This document shows, one piece after another, positions 8,563-24,558 of a stretch of 64,000 nucleotides of DNA. The position numbers and the translations under genes were made by a program. The notes under the pieces were generated by a model, which was given only the letters and a program-made list of their open reading frames with translations, was not told where the DNA came from and ran no database searches. Origin of the DNA: Methylomonas sp. MK1. GTDB lineage: Bacteria > Pseudomonadota > Gammaproteobacteria > Methylococcales > Methylomonadaceae. The stretch spans positions 310,001-374,000 of the forward strand of contig NZ_AQOV01000001.1 in assembly GCF_000365425.1 (NCBI RefSeq). Direction: 5' to 3'. Every line of letters begins with the position of its first letter. Position 1 is the first letter of the stretch.

Positions 8563-11500
8563 TTACCTGTTTTTTTCAGAGGCATAGTAACGCTCGATGC
8601 CTTCCCGAACGTCATTCCGTAATTCATCGTCGTCCCAAGGCTTGTTGTGGAATTTGTATATTTCGCCTTTGTTAACAGCCTCGGTAATAGTGTTTAGGTC
8701 GGCATAGCCGGAAATAATCATTCGTACCGTTCGCGGGTGCATGATTTTAACGCGCGACAAAAACTCCGTACCGGTCATATCGGGCATGCGTTGATCGCAA
8801 ATAATCACCATGACAGGATGATTGGCCAATAACTCTAGTGCTTCTCCACCACTGCCGGCCGTCAAAATTTCATAATCATCCCGCCACAAGCAGCGCTTCA
8901 GCGCCGACATGATATAGGGTTCGTCATCCACGATAAGCACCTGCGGTTTTTGTTCATCCGAGGGGAAACGCAGTATAGTTCCGGCCTGCAATAACTGCCG
9001 AATCTCAGCGCTGGGCAAGGGCCGGCTGAAATAATAGCCCTGTAGCTGATCACAGCGCAGCCTTCTCAGGTAAGTGGTTTGCCCCTGGGTTTCCACCCCT
9101 TCCGCTATGACGGCCAGGCCCATGCTGTGCGCCATCGCGATGGTGGCTTGCACAATCACCGCATCGTTGGCATCGGTGATGACATTGTCGATAAAGCTTT
9201 TATCTATCTTGAGCTTGTCCACCGAGAATTGTTTGAGGTAGGAAAGCGAAGAATAGCCGGTGCCGAAATCGTCAATCGACAGATGGATACTGAGATCCTT
9301 CAGCTGTTTCAGCAGCGTCAGGGTCTCGGCTACATTCGTCATCAACAAGCTTTCGGTAAGTTCCAATTCAATATAATGGGCCGGCAAATCGGTGTCAGCG
9401 AATAACTGCTTTAGCAAATCGACCAAGCCACCCGCCTGCATTTGTATGGCGGAGACATTGACAGCAACGGTAAACCCCTCAGGGATTAGGCCGGCATCGC
9501 GCCATTCCTTGGTTTGCGATACGGCCCGCTTGATAATCCAATCTCCCAAGGGCACGATCAAGCCGGACTCTTCCGCCAAGGGGATAAATTTATTCGGCGG
9601 CAAAAATCCTTCACGCGGGTGATTCCAGCGCACCAAGGCTTCCAGGCCAATGACTTTTCCGCTGGTAAGATCGACCTGAGGCTGGTAATGAAGCTCAAAT
9701 TGTTCGCGCTCGACCGCGTGGCGCATGTCGTTGGTCAGCGCAATTCTGGTCAGTAACAGCTCATTCATGTCCTGTTTGAAGAAACGAAAGCCAGACGCTT
9801 TATCGGCTTTGGCGTGATTTAAAGCTATCCCGGCGCGCTGCACCAATTCGCTGGCCGATTTAGCGTCCGAGGGATAAAAACTGATCCCGATCTTGGCTTC
9901 CAGATGGATTTCGTGCTGGGCTAAAACCACTGCTTCCGTGACCGCCGCTCTCACCGTTTCAGCGAGTTGTTCGGCTGCCGAGGGGCCGTTGATGTCCGAA
10001 CAGGCAATATTGAAATTATCCTTGGCCATGCGGGTGACAAGGCCTTCGCTACCTGCGGCCTTAACCAAACGATTGGCAATGATTTTCAAGGTTTGGTCGC
10101 CAATTTCGTAACCGTAGGTATCATCGATCATGTGGAAATTTTCAATATCCAAACGCAAAACCGCAATATCGTGATGCTGATGCTCGGCTTGCGCGATGGC
10201 TGACGACAACAGGTCTTCGAAGAAAAATTGATTCGGCAAACCGGTGACCGGGTCGTACCGCGATAATTGTACGATGCGGTCCTGCATCTGCCGAGTTTCC
10301 GTCAAATCGTTGATGATGGCCACAAATAACGGAGGTTGATCATCGATTAATTCCAGATGAACTTCAACCGGATACTCGCTACCGTCTTTACGTCGATGGA
10401 TGGTTGAAAAATCGCAGCGACTCTTGCTGCCCGCACGCAGCGGCGCGCACAACAGTTCAAACGCTTCCAAGGTTAACTCGGGTGTGATATCCAACGGCGT
10501 CATCCCTTCGAGCTCTTGGCTTGAATAACCAAGATTGTCCCGCCCGCCCTGGTTAACATCAATAAACCGCAGTGTTCGGCTATCGAAAATATGAATTTCA
10601 TTGGTGGAGCGGGCCAACACCTGGCTGAAACGGGCGGCCTTTTTCTCGACACGCTTGCGTTGGACGATGCGCCAGAGGGCATTGGCTATCAGTTGAACCG
10701 TTTCGACATCCAGCCCCGTATACTCGCTCGATCTGTTCCCTACACCGGTTAACATCAGCACTTTGCCATTCTCGATTACCGGCACGGTAATCAGGCGACG
10801 CAGTTCGGGTTGCGTTTCAGAAAAACCATCTTCAGGAGGCTGTCGTAAAAGCCCCCTCTCCTCGCCGGAGAGGGTTGGGGTGAGGGGGATAGTATAAGAT
10901 AAAGCATTGATTTGCATACCCTCACCCTGCCCTCTCCCGAGGGGAGAGGGTTCAGTATCGGCTTTTACGACAACCTCTTTAGGGAGATGGACCGGGTAAT
11001 CATTGAAAACCGCCGGTTCGCGGCTTCTGACAGACTCGGCCAAGATACCGGCCTGAGCCAGAGCAATGCGCTTCTCTGCGAACCTGTGGCCCTTTGATTC
11101 CGGAGTGCCATGGGATTGAGCCACCAGCTCCATACTGTCTTCGTCAACATTGATGAAGTACACAAAAGCCAGCTGGCTAGAGGTCAGATCCTCCGCCAGA
11201 ACCATACCCCGCTGCATGAATTCCATTTCGTTTAAGTCTTCCGATGCCTTTGGCAGTTCCAACAAAGCTTGCGCACGCCGGGCCTGTAAAATCAGCTTTT
11301 GTTCGTTCTCTATACGCTGAGTGACATCAACACCAACACCATCCCAAACCACGCTGCCATCGGCTTGCTGTTTTGGGCTGGACTGAAAAGCAATCCAGCG
11401 CTGGCGGCCGCCGGGCGGATTGAACAACACGCTGCCTTTGTAGACTTTTAATTCTCTTAAGCATTCGGCTTCCGCTTCCCGGTATTGCTGAAGCGACTCG

Positions 11501-12927
11501 GGCGCCATTTGCGCAAAGAACGGATTGATGTCGTCGATCAGTTGCGCGGGTTTCAGCCCGTGCAATTTCTCCACCCCGGCGCTAATGTATTGCAGAGCAG
11601 CCCGCCCGTCCTGCCAGATTTGGTAACGATACACATAACCATCGGGCAGATTATCGCCCATCACCCGCAATTGATGCTCCCGCTCCCGCAAAGCCTGCTC
11701 GGCTTCGACGCGTGCGGTGATGTTATTCAACAAGCCATCGAAGGAATCCACTTCGCCCTGTTCGTTACGGCTTAGTCGGGTAAATTCATCGATCCAGAGC
11801 CAATGGCCGTCACCGTGCAATAGGCGGTATTCCTGATGATATTCGTCCGGGCCATGGGCAATATGTTCAGCGACTTCGGCTTCGATCCGAAACCGGTCTT
11901 CGGGCGGGAGCAAATCCAGATACTTCACTTTGCCCAAGCGCAAATCCTCCGGACGATAACCCCAATCCGAGATATTGGCACTGACATAACTCACCGGCCA
12001 ATCCTCAGTGTTGCGCCAGGTAATTGCAACCACCGGAGACCGGCAGACAATGGAGTCCAAGTGTTGCAACTCGGCGGTGTGCAGCTCAATCAACTGCTCG
12101 AAATGATGATTCAGGCGGCTAAGTTCCAAATGCGTGCGTATCCGCGCCCGAACTTCATCAATATCAAAAGGCTTGGTAATGTAATCGGCGGCACCAATCG
12201 AGAAGCCGCGCACTTTGTCCACCGTTTTATCAACCACGCTGACGAATAACACCGGTATCCGGTTACCTACGGCTGTTGCCTTGATGCGCCGACACACTTC
12301 ATACCCGTCCATTTCCGGCATCAGGATGTCAAGTAGCACCACATCGGGCGGATGGGGGCCCAGCACTATTTCGACGGCTTTGCGGCCGTTGTTGGCTACC
12401 CGGATGCGGTATTCCTCCTTTAGGGCCTCGGCCAACTCGTGGATATTCTCCGGCATATCGTCAACCAACAGCAGTGCCGGCCGCTCCGCCCTGATCAACA
12501 TCTGTTCGTTTAAGGACATCAGCGGCTTGCGGCGATATTGGCGCAATTCCAGTTGCGTCAGTATCCGCTGTTTCAGCAGGTCGGGATTAATCGGTTTGGT
12601 GATGTAATCGGCAGCGCCCAACTTAAGGCCGGCGGCCTCGTCAGCGGTTTCCGACAAGGCCGTGACGAAGATCACCGGAATATCGGCCGTCATCGGATCG
12701 GTCTTCAGCCGCCGCAACACTTCGTAACCGTCCATGCCCGGCATTTTAATGTCCAGCAATACTAGATCCGGGCCTGGGGCGCGTGTCGCCAGTTCCAGCG
12801 CTTTTTCGCCGTTGGTCGCGGCAAGAATGGCATAGTCTTCGCGTAGAATGCTCAGTAAAGCATGCAGGTTTTCATTGACGTCATCGACGATCAAAATACT
12901 CGGTTTGCTGTTATTCGTCTGGGACAT
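8563..12927 (-). CDS. Multi-domain REC-REC-PAS-GAF-PAS-GGDEF-EAL-REC protein (cyclic-di-GMP signalling)
   Basis: Soluble 1454-residue protein. Domains: REC1 (about 10-125, [11 protein letters not shown]), REC2 (about 152-268, [11 protein letters not shown]), two PAS (about 285-550), GAF (about 560-760), PAS (about 765-885), GGDEF (about 890-1050), EAL (about 1065-1315) and a C-terminal REC3 (about 1325-1450, [10 protein letters not shown]). The GGDEF signature is degenerate (MAKDNF in its place) while the EAL motif ([10 protein letters not shown]) is intact, so phosphodiesterase activity is more likely than cyclase activity. About 44 residues of the GAF domain (near 652-696) come from a MITE-like insertion. 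It starts 1 nt after the hybrid kinase stop, so it is probably that kinase's output partner. Confidence 0.9.
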   Translation of the reverse strand: MSQTNNSKPSILIVDDVNENLHALLSILREDYAILAATNGEKALELATRAPGPDLVLLDIKMPGMDGYEVLRRLKTDPMTADIPVIFVTALSETADEAAGLKLGAADYITKPINPDLLKQRILTQLELRQYRRKPLMSLNEQMLIRAERPALLLVDDMPENIHELAEALKEEYRIRVANNGRKAVEIVLGPHPPDVVLLDILMPEMDGYEVCRRIKATAVGNRIPVLFVSVVDKTVDKVRGFSIGAADYITKPFDIDEVRARIRTHLELSRLNHHFEQLIELHTAELQHLDSIVCRSPVVAITWRNTEDWPVSYVSANISDWGYRPEDLRLGKVKYLDLLPPEDRFRIEAEVAEHIAHGPDEYHQEYRLLHGDGHWLWIDEFTRLSRNEQGEVDSFDGLLNNITARVEAEQALREREHQLRVMGDNLPDGYVYRYQIWQDGRAALQYISAGVEKLHGLKPAQLIDDINPFFAQMAPESLQQYREAEAECLRELKVYKGSVLFNPPGGRQRWIAFQSSPKQQADGSVVWDGVGVDVTQRIENEQKLILQARRAQALLELPKASEDLNEMEFMQRGMVLAEDLTSSQLAFVYFINVDEDSMELVAQSHGTPESKGHRFAEKRIALAQAGILAESVRSREPAVFNDYPVHLPKEVVVKADTEPSPLGRGQGEGMQINALSYTIPLTPTLSGEERGLLRQPPEDGFSETQPELRRLITVPVIENGKVLMLTGVGNRSSEYTGLDVETVQLIANALWRIVQRKRVEKKAARFSQVLARSTNEIHIFDSRTLRFIDVNQGGRDNLGYSSQELEGMTPLDITPELTLEAFELLCAPLRAGSKSRCDFSTIHRRKDGSEYPVEVHLELIDDQPPLFVAIINDLTETRQMQDRIVQLSRYDPVTGLPNQFFFEDLLSSAIAQAEHQHHDIAVLRLDIENFHMIDDTYGYEIGDQTLKIIANRLVKAAGSEGLVTRMAKDNFNIACSDINGPSAAEQLAETVRAAVTEAVVLAQHEIHLEAKIGISFYPSDAKSASELVQRAGIALNHAKADKASGFRFFKQDMNELLLTRIALTNDMRHAVEREQFELHYQPQVDLTSGKVIGLEALVRWNHPREGFLPPNKFIPLAEESGLIVPLGDWIIKRAVSQTKEWRDAGLIPEGFTVAVNVSAIQMQAGGLVDLLKQLFADTDLPAHYIELELTESLLMTNVAETLTLLKQLKDLSIHLSIDDFGTGYSSLSYLKQFSVDKLKIDKSFIDNVITDANDAVIVQATIAMAHSMGLAVIAEGVETQGQTTYLRRLRCDQLQGYYFSRPLPSAEIRQLLQAGTILRFPSDEQKPQVLIVDDEPYIMSALKRCLWRDDYEILTAGSGGEALELLANHPVMVIICDQRMPDMTGTEFLSRVKIMHPRTVRMIISGYADLNTITEAVNKGEIYKFHNKPWDDDELRNDVREGIERYYASEKNR
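10841..10972. repeat. MITE-like palindromic element inserted in frame in a GAF domain
   Basis: A 132-bp segment is bounded by perfect 13-bp terminal inverted repeats, TGTCGTAAAAGCC (10841-10853) and GGCTTTTACGACA (10960-10972). It contains two inner inverted repeats rich in CCCTCTCC/GGAGAGGG. Its length is exactly 44 codons. On the coding strand it encodes low-complexity sequence ([12 protein letters not shown] and [11 protein letters not shown]) that is foreign to GAF domains. No clear target-site duplication was seen. Confidence 0.8.
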
Positions 12928-12928
12928 G

Positions 12929-18013
<5,085 letters not shown>

Positions 18014-18351
18014 AAACCCTCCTCTAGCTGAGAGTATAGCGACTGCCGGGGGGATTTCTAATTTAAAAATCTCGCTGATTATTAGCCCGGCGCTTACTCA
18101 CGGGTCCCGCTGAGGCTATCGAAAGACAGGCTGCATTCGGCCTCGACAAGCCTGTCCGCAGCGCAGCCGAAGGGCTGGGCGCAGCACGATGCCAGTTGTG
18201 GCTGGCGATGTGGGGACGAAGGTCGGCTGCCGTCAATCCGCTTTTCGACAGCGGCCATCAATCAACGACAGATACCGGCTATTTTGGGGCGAATCCATTC
18301 ACCCCTTTGCCGTTAAGCGCTAGCGGCCCCTTGCAGGCCCGCCGGCAATGC
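18014..18351. other. Intergenic region with a dispersed palindromic repeat
   Basis: No gene is evident. Around 18105-18185 there is a repeat rich in short inverted segments (ACAGGCT / AGCCTGT and GGCCTCGACAAGCCTGTCC), of the kind scattered between genes in many proteobacteria. A related sequence with GTTCGGGCTGAGTTCGTCGA lies near 39897. The 5' end of the kinase gene and its promoter should be near 18014-18060. Confidence 0.4.
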
Positions 18352-19860
18352 TTATTTATAGGTTGGTTTACCGTCGCCAAAGGCGTTCAGCGAAACTTCA
18401 AAATAGAAGAAATTACCCGGCTCATTGGTGAAAGGTGCCCCTGTCGCTGTCGCTGATTGACGAACGCCGTTTTGCGATGTGGTGTAATCACCTGGCGTAA
18501 AGCGCGCATAACTCAAACTCCAGTCCACGTAGGCGTTGAGTTTATGACGTAGACGAATATCGAACTCATGACCCAAAAAGGTCTTGCCGTTCGCACCGGT
18601 TAACCCGGCACGGTTCCAACCGCCACCATCGCTGGCCATCCAGTAGGCGTTATAACCGGTATCGATTTGCACGTCCTTATAGGGCGTAAACTCCAAACGA
18701 ACCTTAGGGGCGTGGATGTTATTCCATGAAAAATAATCGTTACGCGACCAAGGCTGATTGAAACCGAAAAAGGTATCCAAATTCTGGTTCGTTGTATCGT
18801 TAGCGCTTTTGTCGCCGGAGCCATAACCGTAATAAGCACTGGCCCTGGGTTTCCAGTCGTGATCGAAGGTGTAACCCAACTCCAGCGAGTAAGCAATCGC
18901 GTCGTGCTGTTGTAAGGTCTGAGTTCTCCGCCCGGTGCTCGACAACTTGCCAAACCGGCCAAACTGCTTATTGATATCGGTATCGTAATCGAAACCGGTA
19001 TCGGGTATGACACCATAGATTCGCAAACCTGGTGCATAGACATCCACATCAGCTTTGCGGCTGGCATTCACAGCGTTGTAAGGATCACCGTCCACCTTGT
19101 GCCCTAAGAAATAAGGCTGGATAGTAATAAATTCCGACCATTGCTTGATGCTCAGTACCGCACCGTATACCCAGGTATCTTCATCCGGCTGATCGAATTC
19201 ATTCATGATCCGATCCACCGGCTGGAAAGCGAAGGTGTCCAGGTCCCAGTTGTTTTGCTTTTTACCGAACCGCACCCGGTAACCCTCAAAGTTATTGGTG
19301 GTGTTACGGAACTGGTTGTTACCGATCAAACGTCTATCCAATAACTCCAGACTTTGTCTGCCAGCGCGAATACTCAGGGGGCGGTTATGGCCCAAGGCGT
19401 TTTCAAAATACAGTTCGCCGTAACCCTGAATAAGATCAAACTCGTTAACGTCGGAATTGGTCTTGGCATACAGGCTGTTGTAACTGCGCGAGTCCTGTGC
19501 TTCTACGACAAAACGAAACGGGTCGAGAATGTCATGGATACCTACATAGGCGCGGGTTCTCAACAACCAAAGATTATCCGGGTCGTTTTTGAAGCGAGTG
19601 CCGGTAGGCCGATAGTCATTCTCGCGGTATTCGTATCGTGTTCGAAAATCCAAGCCGACATCAAGCCATTTCACGTCACGAAATTGCTCGAACTGGGTTT
19701 TGCTTAAATTGCGCACGTAGCTGGGTGGATCGGGCTCCGGTTCGACTCGGTAACCTTTAGTTTTTGCGTAATAATCCTCGGCGGCTACCGAGCCTGACCA
19801 CACCAACAACAGGCCCAAGGCGCCCGATGTCGACAATTTATTTAATGAGTGACGTTTCAT
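18352..19860 (-). CDS. Alginate-export-type outer-membrane porin
   Basis: Beta-barrel outer-membrane protein of 502 residues from MKRHSLNKLS, with a signal peptide ending about VAA-EDYYAKTKGY. It resembles the alginate_export (AlgE-like) porin family: WLDVGLDFRTRYEYRENDYR near the start, many alternating amphipathic strands (RVRFGKKQNNWDLDTFAFQP) and an aromatic C-terminus. An in-frame ATG at 19917 gives 19 more residues and has a GGAAAGG upstream, so the start is uncertain. It is adjacent to a YezD-like gene and divergent from the sulfate transporter operon, so uptake of a sulfur anion or organosulfur compound is a reasonable guess. True alginate export is unlikely because no alginate genes are present. 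Confidence 0.75.
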   Translation of the reverse strand: MKRHSLNKLSTSGALGLLLVWSGSVAAEDYYAKTKGYRVEPEPDPPSYVRNLSKTQFEQFRDVKWLDVGLDFRTRYEYRENDYRPTGTRFKNDPDNLWLLRTRAYVGIHDILDPFRFVVEAQDSRSYNSLYAKTNSDVNEFDLIQGYGELYFENALGHNRPLSIRAGRQSLELLDRRLIGNNQFRNTTNNFEGYRVRFGKKQNNWDLDTFAFQPVDRIMNEFDQPDEDTWVYGAVLSIKQWSEFITIQPYFLGHKVDGDPYNAVNASRKADVDVYAPGLRIYGVIPDTGFDYDTDINKQFGRFGKLSSTGRRTQTLQQHDAIAYSLELGYTFDHDWKPRASAYYGYGSGDKSANDTTNQNLDTFFGFNQPWSRNDYFSWNNIHAPKVRLEFTPYKDVQIDTGYNAYWMASDGGGWNRAGLTGANGKTFLGHEFDIRLRHKLNAYVDWSLSYARFTPGDYTTSQNGVRQSATATGAPFTNEPGNFFYFEVSLNAFGDGKPTYK

Positions 19861-20001
19861 ATTGTTATTTTGGGGTTTTAGGGTTTTGGTTTCTTGCTTA
19901 AAAAACAAGTCTTGCATTCACACGGCCTTTCCATAGACCGTGTTTCACTAAGGGTAAACAGGCTGAGGGCCGTCTATCCGCCAGCTAAATCTTAGTTATT
20001 G

Positions 20002-20187
20002 TTACGCGGATTCTTTTTGCTGACCAAGTCGGAACCGTTCGCGTTTATCGATCTGGACGATCCGGCCATCGTGAATCACCACTTCGACCGAACCGAAGCG
20101 GATGTCCTGTAAAATCGCTGCGATTTGCAGTGCAATTTCTTTATTGTCGCCTTGCTTCAATGCATGACTGTTAAGTTCAATCGCCAT
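20002..20187 (-). CDS. YezD-like small protein (DUF2292)
   Basis: Small cytoplasmic protein of 61 residues, MAIELNSHALKQ to GQQKESA, containing the DUF2292/YezD core ILQDIRFGSVEVVIHDGRIVQIDKRE. Family members sit beside sulfur assimilation genes in many bacteria, and here it diverges from cysT. The start at 20187 is chosen for its strong ribosome-binding site AGGAGG 5 nt upstream; the frame extends further but without similarity. The molecular function is unknown. Confidence 0.82.
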   Translation of the reverse strand: MAIELNSHALKQGDNKEIALQIAAILQDIRFGSVEVVIHDGRIVQIDKRERFRLGQQKESA

Positions 20188-20493
20188 ATAGCCTCCTGGA
20201 GTATGGTGGGTTATCGTGGTGTTCTGCATAGGACTTACGGATACTTACCCATGACCGTTGGACAAATGGTAAGAAAACCACAAAGCGATTGAAAACGATA
20301 TAAACAGAAATATATATCTGTTAATTGGATATATAAGATCACCGATGCTTGGCATCCCATCCTGGCCGCAACAGCCGAAATTCGACAACTTGTTATCTAA
20401 ATAAAAGATTATCAATTCAATTTATATCATTTCCGTTGGCATTTAAGTTTCTCTATCCTGTCAGCACCTACTGACTGTTTCCAGAGAAACACA
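20188..20493. promoter_or_regulatory. Divergent promoter region yezD-like / cysT
   Basis: AT-rich 306-bp region between divergent sulfur genes. It contains a palindrome AACAGA-N8-TCTGTT at 20305-20324 and several TATA-like runs. No sigma-54 pattern was found here. CysB control is expected from gene content, but no CysB site is defined well enough to place. Confidence 0.4.
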
Positions 20494-21321
20494 ATGACTC
20501 AAAGCAACATCATGCCCGGCTTTCGACCGGCACTGTCCTACACCTTGTTCTATCTGGCATTGGTGGTACTGATCCCCTTGAGCACCCTGGTATTCAAGAG
20601 TTTGCAACTGGGTTGGGGCGAGTATGTGGACATCATTACCAATAATCGGGTGGTATCGTCGTTCCGGGTCAGTTTCGGTACGTCGCTGATAGCCGCCTTG
20701 GTGGCCGGCCTGTTTGGTTTTGTGATTGCCTGGGTGTTGGTGCGTTATCCCTTTCCCGGCAAACGCTTTTTGGACGCTTTAATCGATCTACCCTTTGCCT
20801 TGCCGACGGCGGTGGCCGGGGTCATATTAGCGACCATTTTTCAGCCCAGCGGCCTGCTGGGTAAATGGTTGATGGCCTCCTTTGGCGTGCAGGTGGCTTA
20901 TAAGCCGCTGGGCATTGTGGTGGCATTGATTTTTATCGGTATTCCATTTGTGGTGCGGACCGTCGAACCGGTGTTGCAAGAATTCGACACCACGATGGAA
21001 GAAGCAGCTTCCAGTCTGGGAGCCACCCGCTTGCAAGTGTTTACTCAGGTGATTTTCCCCAACATTTTTCCGGCATTGCTGACCGGCGTTTCGCTGGCAT
21101 TTGCCCGTGGCGTTGGCGAGTACGGTTCAGTGATTTTTATCGCCGGCAATCTGCCTTACGTCTCGGAAATCGTCCCGCTACTCATCATCACCAAACTGGA
21201 ACAGTACCAATACGCCGGCGCTACTGCGATAGCTCTGACGATGTTGCTGGTATCGTTCCTGTTGTTGCTGATCGTTAATTTACTGCAACTCTGGGCGCGT
21301 CGCCGCTCCGGGCAAATTTAG
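20494..21321 (+). CDS. cysT: Sulfate/thiosulfate ABC transporter permease CysT
   Basis: Inner-membrane permease of 275 residues with six membrane segments and the EAA loop [21 protein letters not shown]. The family motif [28 protein letters not shown] is typical of CysT (CysU). It is the first gene of cysT-cysW-cysA-cysB and pairs with CysW as heterodimeric channel. The start ATG at 20494 has only a weak AGAG upstream. No sulfate-binding protein (Sbp/CysP) is encoded next to it, so the binding partner must lie elsewhere. Confidence 0.95.
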   Translation: MTQSNIMPGFRPALSYTLFYLALVVLIPLSTLVFKSLQLGWGEYVDIITNNRVVSSFRVSFGTSLIAALVAGLFGFVIAWVLVRYPFPGKRFLDALIDLPFALPTAVAGVILATIFQPSGLLGKWLMASFGVQVAYKPLGIVVALIFIGIPFVVRTVEPVLQEFDTTMEEAASSLGATRLQVFTQVIFPNIFPALLTGVSLAFARGVGEYGSVIFIAGNLPYVSEIVPLLIITKLEQYQYAGATAIALTMLLVSFLLLLIVNLLQLWARRRSGQI

Positions 21322-21329
21322 GAGGAATC

Positions 21330-22193
21330 ATGCACGCCAACGTTCATGTCATCGGCGACGCTGCCGGCCAAGCCAACTTCAAAGCACTACATGATCCGTT
21401 TTGGGTGCGCTGGGGCCTGGTCGGCGTAGCGGTGGGTTTTATCGTGCTGTTTTTATGCGTCCCGCTAGGCTTGGTGTTATATCAGGCCTTTTCCAAAGGT
21501 TGGCAGGCTTATTGGACTGCACTGGCCCAGCCTGACGCCATCGCCGCCATGCAGCTGACGCTCTTGGTTGCGCTGATCACGGTCCCGCTGAATACCGTAT
21601 TTGGCGTCGCCGCGGCTTGGGCGATCACCCGCTTCGAGTTTTGGGGAAAAAGCCTGTTGACGACCCTGATAGATCTGCCGTTCTCGGTATCACCGGTTAT
21701 ATCCGGCTTGATTTTCGTGCTGATGTTTGGCGCCCAAGGTTGGTTCGGGCAATGGTTTTCCGCGCATGACATCAAGGTGATTTTCGCGGTGCCTGGCATC
21801 GTGCTGGCGACCATCTTTATCACCTTCCCCTTTGTGGCGCGCGAACTGATTCCGCTGATGCAGGAAATGGGTAACGAGGAAGAAGAAGCCGCGCTATCGC
21901 TGGGTGCCAGCGGTTGGCAGACATTCTTTAAAGTGACTTTACCCAATATCAAATGGGCCTTGCTCTACGGCGTGTTGCTGTGCAATGCCAGGGCGATGGG
22001 CGAATTCGGCGCGGTATCGGTGGTATCAGGGCATATTCGCGGGGTGACCAACACCCTGCCGCTACATGTAGAAGTCAGTTACAACGATTACGACGTCATA
22101 GGCGCGTTTTCCAGCGCGTCGATTCTGGCCGGCCTAGCCATCGTCACGCTGGTTTTGAAAAGCTTTTTGGAATGGAAGCAAGCCAGAGTTTAA
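21330..22193 (+). CDS. cysW: Sulfate/thiosulfate ABC transporter permease CysW
   Basis: Permease of 287 residues, partner of CysT. It shows the CysW motif [22 protein letters not shown], the EAA loop [22 protein letters not shown] and [20 protein letters not shown]. It starts 8 nt after cysT with a good AGGAGG site. Confidence 0.95.
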   Translation: MHANVHVIGDAAGQANFKALHDPFWVRWGLVGVAVGFIVLFLCVPLGLVLYQAFSKGWQAYWTALAQPDAIAAMQLTLLVALITVPLNTVFGVAAAWAITRFEFWGKSLLTTLIDLPFSVSPVISGLIFVLMFGAQGWFGQWFSAHDIKVIFAVPGIVLATIFITFPFVARELIPLMQEMGNEEEEAALSLGASGWQTFFKVTLPNIKWALLYGVLLCNARAMGEFGAVSVVSGHIRGVTNTLPLHVEVSYNDYDVIGAFSSASILAGLAIVTLVLKSFLEWKQARV

Positions 22194-22258
22194 AGACGAA
22201 AGACGAAAAAACGCAAGCGTTTTATCGTCCGCTTAACATCCGTTATGAGATAAAAAAC

Positions 22259-23302
22259 ATGAGTATTTTGTTAAACAACATCAGCAAAAACTTCGGCAAA
22301 TTTGCCGCCTTGTACGACGTCAGTTTGGAAATTCCGGAAGGCGAACTGGTAGCCTTGTTGGGCCCATCCGGCTGCGGCAAAACCACCTTGCTACGGATCA
22401 TCGCCGGCCTGGAAACCCCGGATTTCGGCCGGGTTCTACTCAGCGGCGAAGACAAGACCGAGCAACATGTCAGCCGGCGCGGCATCGGCTTTGTGTTTCA
22501 ACATTACGCCTTGTTCCGGCATATGACGGTGTTCGACAACATCGCCTTTGGTTTGCGGGTCAAACCGCGCAAGGAAAGGCCAACCGAAGCCTTTATCAAC
22601 AAAAAAGTGCACGCCTTGTTGGAGTTGGTGCAATTGGATTGGCTGGCGGATCGTTTTCCGGATCAACTATCGGGCGGGCAGCGGCAGCGCATTGCTTTAG
22701 CTAGAGCCTTGGCGGTGGAACCCAGCGTGTTATTACTCGACGAACCGTTCGGCGCCCTAGATGCCAGCGTGCGCAAGGACCTGCGGCAATGGCTGCGCAA
22801 TCTGCATCAGGAATTGCACGTCACCAGTATTTTTGTGACCCACGATCAGGAAGAAGCGATGGAAGTGGCCAGCCAGGTGGTGGTCTTGAATCAGGGCCGT
22901 ATCGAGCAACAAGGCGCGCCGGCCGATATTTACGATCATCCGGCCAATGCCTTCGTCTCCAAATTCATCGGCCAAACCAACGTTTTCGATCTGTCGGAAA
23001 CCGAAAGCAATTGGCTGCAACGTGCGGGGATTCTGGCGGAAAAACCGCAAGGCATCTTCGCGCACGTGCGCCCGCATCATATCGACATCGTCAAGGCCGA
23101 AGAACCTTTCGGCTCGCCGGTGACGTTGAAAGACTGGCAACATCTGGGCGCGACGATACGCATCGAGCTGTTCAATCCGCAACATAACGGTTCCGGCGCA
23201 ACACTGTTTGCGGAAATGCCTAACGAACGCTTCAAACAATTGAATTTAAACAAGGGCGACCGCGTGGCTGTGCATATCAAGCAAGCGCATTGGTTTAATT
23301 GA
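22259..23302 (+). CDS. cysA: Sulfate/thiosulfate ABC transporter ATPase CysA
   Basis: ATP-binding subunit of 347 residues. Walker [10 protein letters not shown], signature [15 protein letters not shown], Walker [13 protein letters not shown] and a C-terminal regulatory TOBE-like region (from about 240, VRPHHIDIV) are all present. The start [15 protein letters not shown] at 22259 is chosen because the family begins there; an open frame upstream only overlaps cysW. It lies 65 nt after cysW. Confidence 0.95.
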   Translation: MSILLNNISKNFGKFAALYDVSLEIPEGELVALLGPSGCGKTTLLRIIAGLETPDFGRVLLSGEDKTEQHVSRRGIGFVFQHYALFRHMTVFDNIAFGLRVKPRKERPTEAFINKKVHALLELVQLDWLADRFPDQLSGGQRQRIALARALAVEPSVLLLDEPFGALDASVRKDLRQWLRNLHQELHVTSIFVTHDQEEAMEVASQVVVLNQGRIEQQGAPADIYDHPANAFVSKFIGQTNVFDLSETESNWLQRAGILAEKPQGIFAHVRPHHIDIVKAEEPFGSPVTLKDWQHLGATIRIELFNPQHNGSGATLFAEMPNERFKQLNLNKGDRVAVHIKQAHWFN

Positions 23303-23410
23303 CAGCATCCCTTCATAGCTCGGGCTATGCCGAGCATAGCCCCGAACAGGCATTTGACACGGTTCACGATTGTTGCCCCATCGCTCAAATCACCCCATGG
23401 AAAGACCGAT

Positions 23411-24313
23411 ATGAATCTAAATCAGCTTGAATTATTGCGTGTCCTGAAGGACACCCAGTTCAACCAATCCAAAGCCGCGGAAATCATGCATGTCGTGCAG
23501 TCGGCTGCCAGCCGGCAATTGCAGTTACTGGAGGAGGAATTGGGCTCTCCTTTGTACGAACGCCACGGCAAAAAACTGCTGGGCTTGACACCGCTGGGTG
23601 AGCAGGTGATGGAACAGGTGGACAGGATCAATCAGGCCAAAAAGAACATCCTGTCGATAGCCGACGACTTTCGCGAGAATCGCAACGGCGCTTTACATAT
23701 CGCCACCACCCATACTCAAGCCAAGTACTTGCTGCCGGAACCGGTGCAAAAATTCCGGGAAAAATATCCGGGCATTACTATCTACATGGTGCAATCCTCG
23801 CCCCAGGAGCTGATTGAGCAACTCCACCAGCACCGCGCCGATATTGCTATCTGCACCGAAAAGCTGGATGAGGACGAGAAACTGGTCGTCAAATCCTGCT
23901 ACGAATGGCAGCACATTGCCGTAGTGCCGCGCCATCACCCCTTGGCGCAAGGCGATGTGACCTTGGGCCGGCTGGCCGCATTTCCGATTTTAACTTACTC
24001 GCAAGGCTATACCGGCCGTTCGACCATCGAAAAAGCCTTTAAGAACGCCGGTAAAGAGCTGGACATCACCCTGTCAGCCGCCGACTCCGATATTATCAAA
24101 ACTTATGTCAGATTGGGTTTGGGCGTGGGGATTATCGCCGGCACGTCATATGAATCGCGCAACGACAATGATTTGGTCGCCAGGGATTTGTCACACCTGA
24201 TCCCCCGCTCGGTAACGAAAATTGCTTACTTGAAGCAATTATATCTACCAACTTATTTGCAATATTTCATTAACGAGCTGCTTTCCAAAGCCACCAAGGA
24301 GCATCAATATTAA
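23411..24313 (+). CDS. cysB: CysB-type LysR transcriptional regulator
   Basis: LysR-family activator of 300 residues. A winged HTH at the N-terminus (MNLNQLELLRVLKDTQFNQSKAAEIMHVVQSAASRQLQLLEEELG) is followed by a ligand-binding domain with the TTHTQAKYLLPEPVQKFREKYP segment typical of CysB/Cbl. CysB senses O-acetyl- or N-acetylserine and sulfur status and activates cys genes. Position downstream of cysTWA and upstream of cysK supports this role. The start at 23411 aligns with the family; upstream in-frame sequence has no similarity. A paralogous Cbl function is possible. Confidence 0.88.
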   Translation: MNLNQLELLRVLKDTQFNQSKAAEIMHVVQSAASRQLQLLEEELGSPLYERHGKKLLGLTPLGEQVMEQVDRINQAKKNILSIADDFRENRNGALHIATTHTQAKYLLPEPVQKFREKYPGITIYMVQSSPQELIEQLHQHRADIAICTEKLDEDEKLVVKSCYEWQHIAVVPRHHPLAQGDVTLGRLAAFPILTYSQGYTGRSTIEKAFKNAGKELDITLSAADSDIIKTYVRLGLGVGIIAGTSYESRNDNDLVARDLSHLIPRSVTKIAYLKQLYLPTYLQYFINELLSKATKEHQY

Positions 24314-24518
24314 AATCCGGCAGGAATTTCGGTTTTTATTTCCATATTTATCATAAGAGCTGCCCTAAAAATTTTGACTTTGCGCTGCTTCACGCAAAAA
24401 CAAAGACTTACAAACAACCCAACCACCGCAGCAAGCCCGTTGCAACGAGGTAAATCATATTTTTAGATTTATATATCTCAAATAGGCATTACACAAACCT
24501 AGGCTGCCCGCACCTGTA

Positions 24519-24548
24519 TTGACAGCCTTCGTTTAAACCAAGTACTTT
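24519..24548 (+). promoter_or_regulatory. Putative sigma-70 promoter upstream of cysK leader
   Basis: A perfect -35 box TTGACA (24519-24524) is followed after 18 bp by a weak -10 TACTTT (24543-24548). A weak -10 is common for activator-dependent promoters such as CysB targets. Transcription would begin near 24555, just before the conserved leader element. Confidence 0.45.
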
Positions 24549-24558
24549 AAAAAAAATC

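Noticed and set aside
10841..10972. Possible assembly error or frameshift in the REC/EAL gene
   Set aside because: The inserted segment is exactly 44 codons with perfect terminal inverted repeats and keeps the frame, so a real insertion is the simpler explanation.
21953..22258. N-terminal extension of CysA
   Set aside because: The first 102 codons of the open frame overlap cysW in another frame; CysA proteins start at MSILLNN.
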